From assembly GCA_019242475.1 (NCBI GenBank), contig JAFAVK010000069.1, positions 31,554-95,553 of the forward strand: a DNA stretch of 64,000 bases, read 5' to 3'. Position 1 is the first letter of the stretch. Each line of letters starts with the position of its first letter. The notes beneath the pieces were generated by a model. The model saw only the letters and a program-made list of their open reading frames with translations, made no database searches and was not told the DNA's origin. Origin of the DNA: Acidobacteriota bacterium. GTDB taxonomy: Bacteria > Acidobacteriota > Blastocatellia > Pyrinomonadales > Pyrinomonadaceae. The position numbers and the translations under genes are program-made. Positions 6,751 through 16,340 of this stretch are shown here, in pieces.

Positions 6751-7798
6751 GAGATTCTTTCATCAACTCCTCGTAGAGCGCGAGGAGGGCCGCGAGATTC
6801 TCTTCGCCCGGCCCGGCGGCGGGCGGGCGGCGCGCGTCGTTCGAGAGGCACTGCTCGGCGGCCTCGCGCAGCCGCGCGAGGTCTTGCGCGGGGACGACGC
6901 GCACGCCCGCGGGGCGCGGCGCGCGGTCTGAGGCGACGACGGGGACGCCGAAGTGGATGGCCTCGCGGACGGCGATGGAGTCTCCGTCGTAGAGCGTCGT
7001 CCGCAGCATCAGGTCGCTGTCGGCGATGACGCGCAGGGCGACCTCGCGCCCCACGTCGCCGCACAGGAGGACGTGCTCGCCGTAAGGCTTCTCGGCCGCG
7101 CGCCGCCGCAACTCCTCGTGCAGCTCCCCCGCCCCGAGGAGCACCAGCCCGGCGCGCGGGAACTTCTCGCGCAGATGGCCGAGCACTTCGATCTGGAGCG
7201 GCAGGTCGTACTGTGGTTCGAGCCCGCCGGCCGAGACGAGCAGGGGGCTGTGCCGTTCAAGGAAGGAGCGCAAAGGCTCGGGCGGCTCGGCGGCGAGCGG
7301 CCCCGAAGGCAGCGCGTATGGGCAGATGAGGCGGACGCGTTCGGCTTCGACTCCCACCTGCCGGAACCACGCGGCGATCTCCTCGTTGACCGCGACGGCC
7401 GCGTCGAGTCGCCTGAGCGCGAAGCCGCGCAGCGAGCGGGGGCGCGCCGCGCGACCTTCGGGCGAGGACGGGTAGCCGCCCGAGTGGAACGTCAGAACTG
7501 CCTTCCGCCCCGGCAGCACGCCCGCGAGCAGCGCGAGGATTGCGAGCCGCGGGCTGAGACGACCGCCGACGTGCAGGTGCGCCACGTCGTAGCGCAGCGT
7601 CAACAGCAGGCGCATGACCCCGAGCGCGTTAGGCGGGCCGTGCACGCCCGGCCCGTTCTTCCGGTTCGGGCTCAGGTCGATGACTTCGACGGGGACGCCG
7701 CGCGAAAGGAGGTACTCGCGCAGCGCCGCGACGTGCGCTTGCAAGCCGCCGCGCGGCGGCGAGTAGTGGCCGATCAGGAGGACTCTCGGGGGCGACAT
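6743..7798 (-). CDS. glycosyltransferase family 4
   Basis: 351 aa, GT-B fold. N-terminus RVLLIGHYSPPRGGLQAHV is the usual acceptor-domain opening with a Gly-rich loop; AHLHVGGRLSPRLAIL follows. The C-terminal half has LVSAGGLEPQYDLPLQIEVL and the donor-site segment EAIHFGVPVVASDRAPRPAG, with the E-x7-E region partly preserved. Transfers an unidentified sugar to the lipid-linked oligosaccharide at the inner membrane face. It lies 24 nt after the glycosyltransferase at 7823-9025. Its last codons (KESQI) and stop lie inside a heptamer repeat. Confidence 0.9.
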   Translation of the reverse strand: MSPPRVLLIGHYSPPRGGLQAHVAALREYLLSRGVPVEVIDLSPNRKNGPGVHGPPNALGVMRLLLTLRYDVAHLHVGGRLSPRLAILALLAGVLPGRKAVLTFHSGGYPSSPEGRAARPRSLRGFALRRLDAAVAVNEEIAAWFRQVGVEAERVRLICPYALPSGPLAAEPPEPLRSFLERHSPLLVSAGGLEPQYDLPLQIEVLGHLREKFPRAGLVLLGAGELHEELRRRAAEKPYGEHVLLCGDVGREVALRVIADSDLMLRTTLYDGDSIAVREAIHFGVPVVASDRAPRPAGVRVVPAQDLARLREAAEQCLSNDARRPPAAGPGEENLAALLALYEELMKESQI

Positions 7799-7822
7799 TT
7801 TTCGGTGGGCGTCGTTTGATTT

Positions 7823-9025
7823 TTATGCGCGGGGCGTGAGCGCCGCGAGGTGACGGCGGATTTCGTCGAGCCGGGCCTCCCAGCTCTCGGGGCGGATGGC
7901 CTCGCTGCGCGCGCGCGTGGGGCCGGGGTCTCGGAGCGCGGCCTCGATCTCGCGGACGGTCTCCGCGGGGCCGTCGGCGATGCGGCACAGGCCGAGGACT
8001 TCGACCTCGGGGATCGGCGTCGAGACGACGGGCAGTCCGGCCGCGAGGTATTCGCGCACCTTCAAAGGGTTCGCGTTGAGCGTCAGCTCGTTGACGCGGA
8101 ACGGATTCAGGGCCACGTCGAAGCCCTTGCAGTAGGCGGGCAGCGACTCGTAAGGCTTGCGCCCGAGGATGTGGACGTTCGGCAACGCTTCGAGCGCCGA
8201 CACGTCGGTCGTGATCTTGCCCAGGATGACGAGCGAGCCTTGCGAGAAATGCTTCGCCACCTCTGCCATCAGGTCAACGTCAACCCAGTCGGCGACGAGC
8301 CCGAAGAAGCCGATGACGGGGCGCGGCAAGGAGGCTATCTCCTCGGGCACTTCCGTCGCGGGGTCGAGCGCGCGTTTGAAGTGCTCGAAGTCAACGCCGT
8401 GGCGGACGAGGACGGTCTGCGGGTTGACGCGGCCGCGCGACTGCAAGAGGCGCTCGGAGGTGACGATGGAGAGATCGGCCATCTTCAACAGCTTGTTCTC
8501 GAACTCGGCCATCACCTCGGCGGCGACGCCGGTGAAGGCCGTGTACTCGTCCACGCACTGGTAGATCAACTGCTCCTCGCCGAGCGTGCCGGCGACGACC
8601 GCGGCCGGCGGGTTGAAGACCCAGTTGATAGGACGTTTGAAGCCGAGCTTGCGCATCGCGCGCCTGACTTGCAGGCGGAGCAGGCGGCGGTTGAGCCGGC
8701 GGACGCTCTCGTGTTTGTAGAGCGGGACGGCGAGCGGGCTCAGGACGTAGATGTTCGGCTCGGGGTTGCGCAAAGGCTCGGCCGCGGCGAGGAGTTTCTT
8801 GAAGGCGCGGCCGGCGTCGGCCTTCGAGACTGTCGGCGTGCGGTAGCCGATGGAGTTGACCCACAGCACGCGGTTGTCGCGCGCGAGCAGGCGCATGAGG
8901 TGCGTCTTCGAGAGCGGGTCGCCGCTCCAGTCGTGGCTGAAGCAGATGATGTCGCGCCCCCGCAACTGCTCGGCGGCGTGAACGTCTCTCTGTGCGTGGC
9001 CGTTGCTGTTCGACATGTCGTTCAT
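7823..9025 (-). CDS. glycosyltransferase (GT-B, TuaH/GT4-like)
   Basis: 400 aa. I chose the ATG at 9025 because it overlaps the stop of the deacetylase gene as ATGA; the frame is open further upstream but that part is a shadow of the deacetylase. The N-terminal domain starts IICFSHDWSGDPLSKTH, then VLWVNSIGYRTP. The middle has YQCVDEYTAFTG and VRHGVDFEHF, and the C-terminal domain has PVIGFFGLVADWVD and LKVREYLAAGLPVVSTPIPE, the donor-binding region. Enzymes of this type add a sugar during exopolysaccharide or teichuronic-acid synthesis. Substrate not predictable. Confidence 0.88.
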   Translation of the reverse strand: MNDMSNSNGHAQRDVHAAEQLRGRDIICFSHDWSGDPLSKTHLMRLLARDNRVLWVNSIGYRTPTVSKADAGRAFKKLLAAAEPLRNPEPNIYVLSPLAVPLYKHESVRRLNRRLLRLQVRRAMRKLGFKRPINWVFNPPAAVVAGTLGEEQLIYQCVDEYTAFTGVAAEVMAEFENKLLKMADLSIVTSERLLQSRGRVNPQTVLVRHGVDFEHFKRALDPATEVPEEIASLPRPVIGFFGLVADWVDVDLMAEVAKHFSQGSLVILGKITTDVSALEALPNVHILGRKPYESLPAYCKGFDVALNPFRVNELTLNANPLKVREYLAAGLPVVSTPIPEVEVLGLCRIADGPAETVREIEAALRDPGPTRARSEAIRPESWEARLDEIRRHLAALTPRA

Positions 9026-9828
9026 TTGGCGCGCGCGCCTAAGCCCGTGTGAAGTTTGTGGTAGACGGCGTCGCCGAGGACGCTCTTGGCAAAATCGAGC
9101 GCGGCGGCGCGCGCACGCTGCGCGAGCAGCCCTTCGCCGCGGGCCGCGCGGACGACCTCGCGCCCCGTGTCCCCGCGCCGCACGGCCACGCGCGCGAGGC
9201 GGAAGGAGTCCGAGCCGCGGCCGTTCGCGCCGACGCGGCTCGTCGCCACCGTTCGGTAGCCCGACTCGCGCGCGAATGCCGCGACGCGCGCGTCCCAGCG
9301 CCCGCCGGGACAGGAGAAGTGTTCGACGGCGCGGCCCGACCACTGTTCGAGCTTGTCTTTCGATTCGGAGAGTTCGCGCCGCACCTCCTCGTCGCCGAGG
9401 CCGTTGAGGAAGCGGTGCGTCAACGAGTGGCTGCCGACCTCGAAGCCGCGCCCGGCCAGCTCGCGCACCTGCGCGGGCGCGAGGTAGCCGCGGCGGCCGA
9501 CGAAGCCCGCGACGACGTAGAAGGTCGCGCCGCAGTCGAACTCTTCCAGGAGCGGCGCGGCGAACAGGAGGTCTGTCTCGCAGCCGTCGTCGAAGGTGAC
9601 GCAGACTCGCGTCTCGGCGTCATCACTTTCATCAGAACCGTTCGCGGAGTCGAGCGCGCGGCCGACCGAGACGCCGCGGAGGCCGGCCGCCTTCAGCGCG
9701 GCGAGGTGGCGGCGGAACTCCTCTTCGGCGACGACGTAGCGGAGGTAGCCGGGCTCGTCCTCGCACGTCGGGCGGCCGGGCCGCGCCAGCTCGTGGTACA
9801 TGAGAAAGACTGTGCTCGGGCTTCTCAT
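9022..9828 (-). CDS. polysaccharide deacetylase, NodB domain
   Basis: 268 aa with a single NodB homology domain and no signal peptide. Motif 1 is VTFDDGCETD (catalytic base and metal Asp), motif 2 is GSHSLTHRF (metal His pair), motif 3 is SCPGGRWD. All metal ligands of the family appear present. Such enzymes remove N- or O-acetyl groups from sugars; a cytoplasmic substrate such as an intermediate on the lipid carrier is implied. Its start overlaps the stop of the PHP gene by one base and its stop overlaps the next glycosyltransferase by ATGA. A second deacetylase is at 16341-17351. Confidence 0.9.
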   Translation of the reverse strand: MRSPSTVFLMYHELARPGRPTCEDEPGYLRYVVAEEEFRRHLAALKAAGLRGVSVGRALDSANGSDESDDAETRVCVTFDDGCETDLLFAAPLLEEFDCGATFYVVAGFVGRRGYLAPAQVRELAGRGFEVGSHSLTHRFLNGLGDEEVRRELSESKDKLEQWSGRAVEHFSCPGGRWDARVAAFARESGYRTVATSRVGANGRGSDSFRLARVAVRRGDTGREVVRAARGEGLLAQRARAAALDFAKSVLGDAVYHKLHTGLGARAK

Positions 9829-10622
9829 CAGAAGATGCGGCGGAGCTGTGCCTTGACCGGCGCGGGGACTCTGAGGCCGAGGCGGTCGGCCATCTTCTTC
9901 ACGTTCTTGAGCAGGCGGCGGCGGCGCGTCGAGCGCGCGTTAATCGCGCCGAACTCTTCCAGAAGCGACTCTGGCAGATCGCCCGTCGCGGGCAGACGCA
10001 GCTCGCCCTTCGCCCCGACGAAGCGGCCCTTGCTCAAAGCGTCGAGCACTTCGTCGCGCGTCGGCGCGTCGCACTCGACGAGGACGTGGAGCCCTCGGAA
10101 CTGCTTCTTCCAGTGGTAGTCCACGCCGTAGAAGGCGAGCATGTCCGGGCGGCGCGCGCGCAGGCGCGAGATCAGACGGTAGGTGCCGGGCCGCGGCGCC
10201 TGGCGTCCGTCGTACTTCGAGTTCCAGGCTTCAATCCCGCGCGGCAGCACTTCGAAGCCCTCGATCCATTCGAACATCGAGTCCATCGGGTGCGCGATGA
10301 CCGAGACGCCGCCCTCGCGCTCGATGTGCTCGATGACGCGCTGCGGGTCGGTCGTCCCCGAAGGACTCGTCACGCCGTAGCCGAGCACGTGCATCTTCCG
10401 CTCGCACGTGTATTCGAGCCCGGCCACGAAGCGGAAACGTTCGTCGGAGAGCGCTTCGCACTCTGCGACGTATGCGCGCAGGGTCTTCTCGTCGAAGAAC
10501 TCTGCGTGGTCGGTCATGCAGGCGAACGAGCAGCCCTCGGCCGTGAGCACTTCGCGCAGTTCTGTGAGCGTGTACTCGCCGTCCGAGTAGGTGCTATGGG
10601 TGTGAATAACCCCTCTGAGCAT
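9828..10622 (-). CDS. PHP-domain metal-dependent hydrolase
   Basis: 264 aa. The start at 10622 has a strong GAGGAGG ribosome-binding site directly upstream, inside the end of the ATP-grasp gene, giving a 29-bp overlap. PHP metal-binding motifs are in order: HTHSTYSDGEYTL (residues 6-18), MTDHAEFF, an Glu in VAGLEYTCE, VSVIAHPMDS and GVDYHWKK. The family covers phosphoesterases related to histidinol phosphatase and DNA-polymerase PHP domains. In this operon it may hydrolyse a phosphorylated sugar or act on the product of the adjacent ATP-grasp enzyme; that is inference. The C-terminal 70 residues are basic. Confidence 0.87.
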   Translation of the reverse strand: MLRGVIHTHSTYSDGEYTLTELREVLTAEGCSFACMTDHAEFFDEKTLRAYVAECEALSDERFRFVAGLEYTCERKMHVLGYGVTSPSGTTDPQRVIEHIEREGGVSVIAHPMDSMFEWIEGFEVLPRGIEAWNSKYDGRQAPRPGTYRLISRLRARRPDMLAFYGVDYHWKKQFRGLHVLVECDAPTRDEVLDALSKGRFVGAKGELRLPATGDLPESLLEEFGAINARSTRRRRLLKNVKKMADRLGLRVPAPVKAQLRRIF

Positions 10623-11847
10623 TAACCTCCTCGCGCGCCGCGGCGGAACGTTTGAACCCGGCCGGCAGGCGTCGGAAAGCGAAGTCGAGCCAGTCGCCCA
10701 GCTCGGGCAAAGGGTCGCGCCACTGGAAGTTGTCGTGGCGCGTGCCACGCACGGGCGTGAGGAAGTCGAGCAGCGCGCGGCCGCGCTTCGGGAACGGCCC
10801 CGCGTAGCCTTCGGGCGCGCCGCGCCAGACTTCCAGGAGGTGTCGGAAGTCGCCGAGCAGCCAGCGGCAACGGACACCCTCTTGATAATTGAAGCGTGGT
10901 TCGACTTCGCCGCGCTCGGCCAGCTCGGCGACCATCGCGGGGAAGTCCGCGCCCGCGTAGACCGCGAGCGGCAGGGAGTTCCAGAAGCGGCCGTTGACCT
11001 CCATGAAGACGGGCGTGCCGTCGGGGCGGACGCGGAACTCGACCATCGCCACGCCGTGCCACCCGAGCGCGCGCAGAATGGCGAGCGACTGCTCGCGCAA
11101 CACGGGGTCGGGGCGGACGCTGACGCGCACGGCGCTGCCGGAGCCGGTCGGGCGCACGTCGCGCACGCGGCGGTGTGCGAACTCGGCGCGCGGCTCGCCC
11201 TCGCGCATGAGCGCGAAGTAGCCCGCGCCCGCGCCTTCGACGAACTCCTGCACGAGGACGGCCGGGGAGCGGCGGCTGATCTCTCCGTAAGCCTCCTCGA
11301 ACTCGCGCGCGTCGCGCGCGTAAAGGGGCGCGCCCGTGGCGACGACGCCGCCCGCGGCCGTGACCTCCTCGGACGAGCGCGGCTTGAGCACGACGGGATA
11401 GACGCTCTCGCGCATCACGCGCCGCGCGTCTTCGTCGTTCGCCACAACTTCCGTGCGCGGCACCGCGACGCCGAGCGAGGCGGCGAGCCGCGTCGTCTCC
11501 TGCTTGTCGAAGGCGCGGCGCACGGATTCGACGGAAGGGAGGACGAGGCGGCCGCCGGCCTCGTAGATGCTTGCGCGGCGCTCTGAGAGCGGCAGCGTCG
11601 TCCGCTCGGTCATCGGCAGGACGAGCGTGCCGGGCTCGCGCGCGACCTCCTCGGCAACGCGGCGCACGAAGCCGGCCGCGTCCCTCTGCGGCGCCGGGTA
11701 GCGGAAGCCGCCCGCGGCCCCGCGCGACCAACCGGCCTTCGACCAACCTTCCGGCGACCCGACGAGCACGCGGCGCCCCGCGCGCGCCAGAGACCTCACG
11801 CACGCGACCGCCTGATTCTCGTTCCCGTCGAGTACCAGCACTCTCAT
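10594..11847 (-). CDS. ATP-grasp ligase
   Basis: 417 aa. The N-terminal pre-ATP-grasp Rossmann segment is RVLVLDGNENQAVACVRSL; the ATP-grasp core has YPVVLKPRSSEEV (nucleotide lysine), VLVQEFVEGAGAGYFAL and the metal-binding end GTPVFMEVNGRFWNSL. This family joins a carboxylate, via an acyl phosphate, to an amine or thiol. In polysaccharide loci such enzymes are thought to amidate or attach amino acids to uronic acids; here the substrate is unknown. It lies 12 nt downstream of an asparagine-synthase-like gene and overlaps the PHP gene, so the three could form one modification step. Confidence 0.87.
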   Translation of the reverse strand: MRVLVLDGNENQAVACVRSLARAGRRVLVGSPEGWSKAGWSRGAAGGFRYPAPQRDAAGFVRRVAEEVAREPGTLVLPMTERTTLPLSERRASIYEAGGRLVLPSVESVRRAFDKQETTRLAASLGVAVPRTEVVANDEDARRVMRESVYPVVLKPRSSEEVTAAGGVVATGAPLYARDAREFEEAYGEISRRSPAVLVQEFVEGAGAGYFALMREGEPRAEFAHRRVRDVRPTGSGSAVRVSVRPDPVLREQSLAILRALGWHGVAMVEFRVRPDGTPVFMEVNGRFWNSLPLAVYAGADFPAMVAELAERGEVEPRFNYQEGVRCRWLLGDFRHLLEVWRGAPEGYAGPFPKRGRALLDFLTPVRGTRHDNFQWRDPLPELGDWLDFAFRRLPAGFKRSAAAREEVNAQRGYSHP

Positions 11848-11859
11848 GACTTACTCGGA

Positions 11860-13821
11860 TTAAGTGGCGAGGACGGCGGCTTCGGCCGGCTCGGCGCGCG
11901 GCTCGGCGGCCGGCTCGCCGTCGAAGAATTGGCGTTGCCAGACCTCGAAGTTGACGAGCGCCCAGAGGCGCGCGGAGTGGTCGCGGACGCCCGCGACGTG
12001 CTCGCCGACGAGGCCCCTGACAAAGTTCGCGTCGAAGATGCCGCGCGCGCGCGCGCGCTCCGACGTGACGTACTCGTCGAGCACGCCGCGGTGGCGGCCG
12101 CGCAGCCACGCGCCCAGGGGGACGGGGAAGCCCATCTTGCTGCGCGTCAGGATGGCCTCGGGCAGGACGTTCTTCATCGCGCGCCGCAGCACGTACTTCG
12201 TCGTCCACCCGCGCAGCTTCAAACGCTCGGGCAGCCGCGCCGTGAACTCGACGAGCTTGTGGTCGAGGAACGGGACGCGGCTCTCGATGGACGCGGCCAT
12301 GCTCATCTGATCCTGCTTCATCAGAAGCTCGTGCAGGTAGGTCTTCGTGTCGGCGTAGAGCAGGCGGTTGAGGAGACTCCCGGCGTCCGAGCCGTCGGCG
12401 ACGCGGCGCACGCCCGCGTAAGGGTCTGCGCCGCTGCCGGCGCGCTCGACCGTCTCGGGCGTGAGCAGGCCGCGCTGCGCCGCGAGCGGGAAGACCGCGA
12501 AGTTGTCGAAGTAGAGGTGGTCGAGGTCTGCCGGCCGGCAGAGAAAGGTGCGCTCAAGCTTCTGCCCCAGGCGCGAGCCCGCGCCGAGCGAGGCGACCGC
12601 GCCGGCCACCGCGCGCCGCGCCGCGCCGGGCGTCAGACGCTCGTAGCCGCGGCCGAGCGCGAGGTTGAAGACCGTCTTGCGGTAGCGCGCGTAGCCGGCC
12701 AGCATCTCGTCGCTTCCCTCGCCCGTGAGCACGACCTTGACGTGCTCACGGGCGAGCTTCGAGACGAAGTAGAGCGGGACGCTGGCGAGGTGCGCCAGCG
12801 GCTCGTCCTCGTGCCAGACGAGGCGCGGGAGCGCTTCGAAGAACTCTTCGGGGCTGACGACGACCTCGTGGTGATCCGTGCCGAACTTTCGGGCGACGAG
12901 GCGCGCGTACTCAAGCTCGTTGGCCTCGCGCTCGGCGAAGGCGACGGAGAAGGTCTTGATCGGCTCGTCCACCAGCTCGCTCATCACGGCCGCGATGGCC
13001 GACGAGTCGATGCCGCCGGAGAGGAACATGCCCAGAGGCACGTCGGCCATCAGACGCAGACGGACGGACGTGCGGAACAGCTCCGACCACTCTTCGATTA
13101 AATCTTCCTCGCGGCGTCGTTCATTCTCCCCGCCGCCCGAGAAGGTCACGTCCCAGTAGCGCTCGACCTTCACCTCGCCGTCGCGCCAGAGCAGCGTGTG
13201 GCCGGGGAGCAGGCGGCGCACGCCGCGGTAGAGCGTCTCCTCGCCCGAGGGCGCGTGGTTGGCGAGGTAGTCGGGCAGCGCCGCGTAGTTCAGCTCCGCG
13301 CGGACGGCGCCCGCTTCCAGCAGCGCCTTGATTTCAGAGGCGAAGTAGAGCGAGCCGTCTTCGGCGTGCGTGTAGTAGAGCGGCTTGATGCCGAGGCGGT
13401 CGCGCGCGATGAAGAGTTCCCGCCTGCGCGCGTCCCAGATGGCGAAGGCGAACATGCCGCGCAGGTCTTCGACGCAGGCCGTCCCCTTCTCCTCGTAGAG
13501 GTGGAGAATGGTCTCGGTGTCGCAGTGCGTGCGGTAGACGTGGCCGCGCGCTTCGAGCCCCGGTCGGTGGTCGGAGTGGTTGTAGACCTCGCCGTTGTAG
13601 ATGATCTGGAGCGAGCCGTCTTCGTTCGTCATCGGCTGGTGGCCGGCGGCCACGTCCACGATGGCGAGGCGGCGGTGGCCGAGGCCGACGCGCGCGTCAA
13701 CGAAGAGGCCGCAGTCGTCCGGCCCGCGGTGCGTGAGCACGTCGCGCATGCGTTCGACGAGCCCGGCGGAGACCGTCCGCCCCGACCTGCTCGACAGAGC
13801 TAACCCGTTAATGCCGCACAT
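11860..13821 (-). CDS. asparagine synthase (glutamine-hydrolysing)-like amidotransferase, copy 1
   Basis: 653 aa. The N-terminal Ntn glutaminase domain starts MCGINGLAL, so Cys2 is the nucleophile; LTHRGPDDCGLF, YNGEVYNH and MFAFAIWD follow. The synthetase domain has the PP-loop MFLSGGIDSSAIAAVM and VLTGEGSDEMLAGY. It resembles AsnB in every motif but sits in a polysaccharide operon, where such proteins are often supposed to amidate uronic acids rather than make asparagine. Six nt separate it from the heparinase-like gene. Two further copies lie at 20895-22835 and 42772-44658. Confidence 0.93.
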   Translation of the reverse strand: MCGINGLALSSRSGRTVSAGLVERMRDVLTHRGPDDCGLFVDARVGLGHRRLAIVDVAAGHQPMTNEDGSLQIIYNGEVYNHSDHRPGLEARGHVYRTHCDTETILHLYEEKGTACVEDLRGMFAFAIWDARRRELFIARDRLGIKPLYYTHAEDGSLYFASEIKALLEAGAVRAELNYAALPDYLANHAPSGEETLYRGVRRLLPGHTLLWRDGEVKVERYWDVTFSGGGENERRREEDLIEEWSELFRTSVRLRLMADVPLGMFLSGGIDSSAIAAVMSELVDEPIKTFSVAFAEREANELEYARLVARKFGTDHHEVVVSPEEFFEALPRLVWHEDEPLAHLASVPLYFVSKLAREHVKVVLTGEGSDEMLAGYARYRKTVFNLALGRGYERLTPGAARRAVAGAVASLGAGSRLGQKLERTFLCRPADLDHLYFDNFAVFPLAAQRGLLTPETVERAGSGADPYAGVRRVADGSDAGSLLNRLLYADTKTYLHELLMKQDQMSMAASIESRVPFLDHKLVEFTARLPERLKLRGWTTKYVLRRAMKNVLPEAILTRSKMGFPVPLGAWLRGRHRGVLDEYVTSERARARGIFDANFVRGLVGEHVAGVRDHSARLWALVNFEVWQRQFFDGEPAAEPRAEPAEAAVLAT

Positions 13822-13827
13822 AATTCT

Positions 13828-16332
13828 TTAGAGCCCTCGGCGTGAGTGAGGCGTCTCCACCGTCTCCCGCGCGGCCGGGCCGCGCCCCTCCTTTGACAGC
13901 TTATCACGCCGCTTGAGCGCGCCGTCAACAATTAAGGAATCGCCGTTCGAAGCGGCGACCTTCGTGTCAAAGCCCGCCGGCTCCGTCTCGAACTCCAGAC
14001 GGCCCGCGACCACGCGCGCGACCGCGCAGCGCAGCGGCCGCGGCGAGGCGAGCAGATCGCGCCCTTCGAATCGGAAGCGCGTGCCGCCGCCGACGAGCAA
14101 CGCCTCCGCCACGCGGCCGTCGGGCGCGAGCCGTACCCACGTCCAAGCGAAGTCTGTAGTGAGCTGCCCGGCATTAACCTCCTGCCCCGCGCGACCGATG
14201 ACGAGCAGGTCGCGCGTGCTGCCGTCCCAGACTTCGAGAAAGTGCGCGGCGCCTTCCGTCTTCAGACTCGACACGCGCGCGGCCCCGGCTCCGGCCGCGC
14301 GCGGCAAGACGACGGTGACGAAATCCTGCGGCCCTTCTCCCTCGGCCTCGAACGTCCAGACCGGCGCGGTGACGCGCGCGCCGTAGCAGGGCGAGACCCA
14401 ACCAGCTTCTTCACGCCAGCGGCCTTGCCCGCCATGCGCGTGTAATTCAAGCCCCGGCGACGAAGCGCCGACGACGCGGACTGCCGCGTGCTCACCCTCA
14501 ACCTGCGGCGCGGCGTCCGCGGGGAAGTGGAAGCGCAGCTCGTAGCGGTGGCCGGCGCGCGCGTCCGCCTCGTCGCGGATGACGAAGTAGTTGTCCTTAA
14601 TGAACAAGACGGAGCGGCGGTGCGTGACGGGGTCGGGCAGTCGTTGATAACCGTCGTGCTCGCCCTCGAAGAAGTCGAAGCGGGCGCGGCTCAGCCACTC
14701 GCGCGCGTTGCAGCGCGCGGCCGCATACCAACTGAACGCGCCGTCTGGGACGGACGAAGATTCGCCGTCCACGACGAGCGCGTTGTGCGCCCTCGTGTGG
14801 CGGAAGTAGTCGCGCAGCTCGCGCGCGCCGGTGTAGGTGCAGGTGCCGGGGTCTACGAGGAGCGTGCGGCCGCGGGCGGCGAGCGTGAAGGAGAGCGCGT
14901 CGGCGTGCGCGTGGCCGCAGTTGTCCACGCCGTGCGGGCCGCAGTCGAGGAGCATGTAGTTCGAATCATTCGTCCAGCCGTCGCGCATCACGTAGTAGCC
15001 GCCGTCGGGGAAGGCGCGCGAAGTTTCGGCGGGTGGGCGCGCGTCGAGCGCGTCGAAAGCCTGGAGCCCCGCGGCGCCGCAGAGCCACAGCGTCTCTTCC
15101 GAAGCCGGCCCCGCGACGTGCTTGTAGTCGGGGCGCGCGAGCACGGCGGCGGCGGTCGCGAGCGTGGCGCGGAAGTCTTCGGGCGGGCGGTCGTCGAGCG
15201 GGGCGAGGCGGCCGGCGTCGTCGTCGCCGTAGAAGGGCGTCGTGCCGTCGGGCAGGGTCAGGTGCATGAGGTGGTCGCAGAGCGCGGAGAGCTTCGGGCT
15301 CACCTCCGTCTCGACGGGCTCGCCGGCCGCGCGCGCGAGCAAAAGGAAGTGCGTGTAGAAGTCGGCCGTGTAGCGCTGGTAGTAGCTGGCCTGCTCGAAG
15401 TAGACGCCGTCGGGCCTGACCTGTCGCGCTAGCTGTTCGACGAGGATGCGGCGGCCCGTCTCGCGCCAGCGCGCGGCGCGGCGCAGCTCCGGCAGACACG
15501 CGCCGAGGTAGTAGAGGCCGAGCGCCTCGCCCGTGAGGTGCGTGTTCGGGCTGTAGTAGGTCGAGAGGTACGTCTCAAGGTGGCGGCCGTTGAGATAAAG
15601 ATACTTCAGGGCGCGCGCGAAGAGTTCGGGCGCGAGGTGCGTCGAGTCCTTGAAGAAGTGGAGCGCCCAGAGCCAGGAGATGGAGCGGAAGGCGACTTCG
15701 AGACTGCTCATCCAGTTGACGCCGCGTTTGGGCGGGTGCTGCTCCATCCACGATTCGAGGTGCGCGGCGAAGGCTCGCGCGTGCGACTCGTCGCCCGTGT
15801 GCCAGTAGGCGCGGCCCAGGGTGAGGAAGTGCTGGTGGCGGTTCAGCTCCCAGACGATCTTCTTGTCGCCCGCCGTCTCCGCGTCAAGCTCGACGAAGCG
15901 GCTCCAGTGGGTCATCGGCGAGCGTTTGCCCGCGACGGGCTCGAAGTTCCAGTCCGGGGGCTCGCCGAAGGAGAGGTCTTTGAAGCCGAGCAGGTCGAAG
16001 CGGCCACGGGCGGCGCGAGCGGCGCGCTCATTGACGATTACGGGGTCGGCGAAGCGGCGGCGAAGCTCCGCGCGCGTGGCCTCCGGCTCGTCGAAGGCTT
16101 TGAAGAAGGCGCGGGGCGCGCGGCGGAAGTGTGCGAGCAAGCCCTCGGCGTCCGCCCGCTCCGGCCCGCGCGGGGCGGGCAGAAGGAGGCGCGACAGTTC
16201 GGCGTCGGTCGGCAGGCGCGTGCCGACGCCGAGACGCTCGGCGCGCGCGGCCAACGCCTGCGCGCCCCGCACGCGCAGTTCTTCGAGGCTGCGCCCCCTC
16301 AGCTTGCCCAACTTCTTCAGCGCGCTCTCCAT
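13828..16332 (-). CDS. heparinase II/III-family protein
   Basis: 834 aa. The N-terminal half is an alpha-helical toroid typical of alginate-lyase-like proteins (RGVNWMSSLEVAFRSISW, YYSPNTHLTGEALGLYYLG). The C-terminal half has the heparinase II/III signature: CGPHGVDNCGHAHADALSF, TLLVDPGTCTYTG and FRHTRAHNALVVDG, with the His/Tyr residues expected in the lyase site. No signal peptide is obvious at the N-terminus. It would cleave or trim a uronate-containing polysaccharide. The presence of such a lyase next to amidotransferase-type genes is consistent with uronic acids in the polymer. It lies 8 nt after the deacetylase at 16341-17351. Confidence 0.9.
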   Translation of the reverse strand: MESALKKLGKLRGRSLEELRVRGAQALAARAERLGVGTRLPTDAELSRLLLPAPRGPERADAEGLLAHFRRAPRAFFKAFDEPEATRAELRRRFADPVIVNERAARAARGRFDLLGFKDLSFGEPPDWNFEPVAGKRSPMTHWSRFVELDAETAGDKKIVWELNRHQHFLTLGRAYWHTGDESHARAFAAHLESWMEQHPPKRGVNWMSSLEVAFRSISWLWALHFFKDSTHLAPELFARALKYLYLNGRHLETYLSTYYSPNTHLTGEALGLYYLGACLPELRRAARWRETGRRILVEQLARQVRPDGVYFEQASYYQRYTADFYTHFLLLARAAGEPVETEVSPKLSALCDHLMHLTLPDGTTPFYGDDDAGRLAPLDDRPPEDFRATLATAAAVLARPDYKHVAGPASEETLWLCGAAGLQAFDALDARPPAETSRAFPDGGYYVMRDGWTNDSNYMLLDCGPHGVDNCGHAHADALSFTLAARGRTLLVDPGTCTYTGARELRDYFRHTRAHNALVVDGESSSVPDGAFSWYAAARCNAREWLSRARFDFFEGEHDGYQRLPDPVTHRRSVLFIKDNYFVIRDEADARAGHRYELRFHFPADAAPQVEGEHAAVRVVGASSPGLELHAHGGQGRWREEAGWVSPCYGARVTAPVWTFEAEGEGPQDFVTVVLPRAAGAGAARVSSLKTEGAAHFLEVWDGSTRDLLVIGRAGQEVNAGQLTTDFAWTWVRLAPDGRVAEALLVGGGTRFRFEGRDLLASPRPLRCAVARVVAGRLEFETEPAGFDTKVAASNGDSLIVDGALKRRDKLSKEGRGPAARETVETPHSRRGL

Positions 16333-16340
16333 GCCTTACG

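Noticed and set aside
11860..13821. House-keeping asparagine biosynthesis as role of the AsnB-like genes
   Set aside because: Three copies in one polysaccharide locus make a modification role more likely, though the sequence alone cannot exclude AsnB activity.
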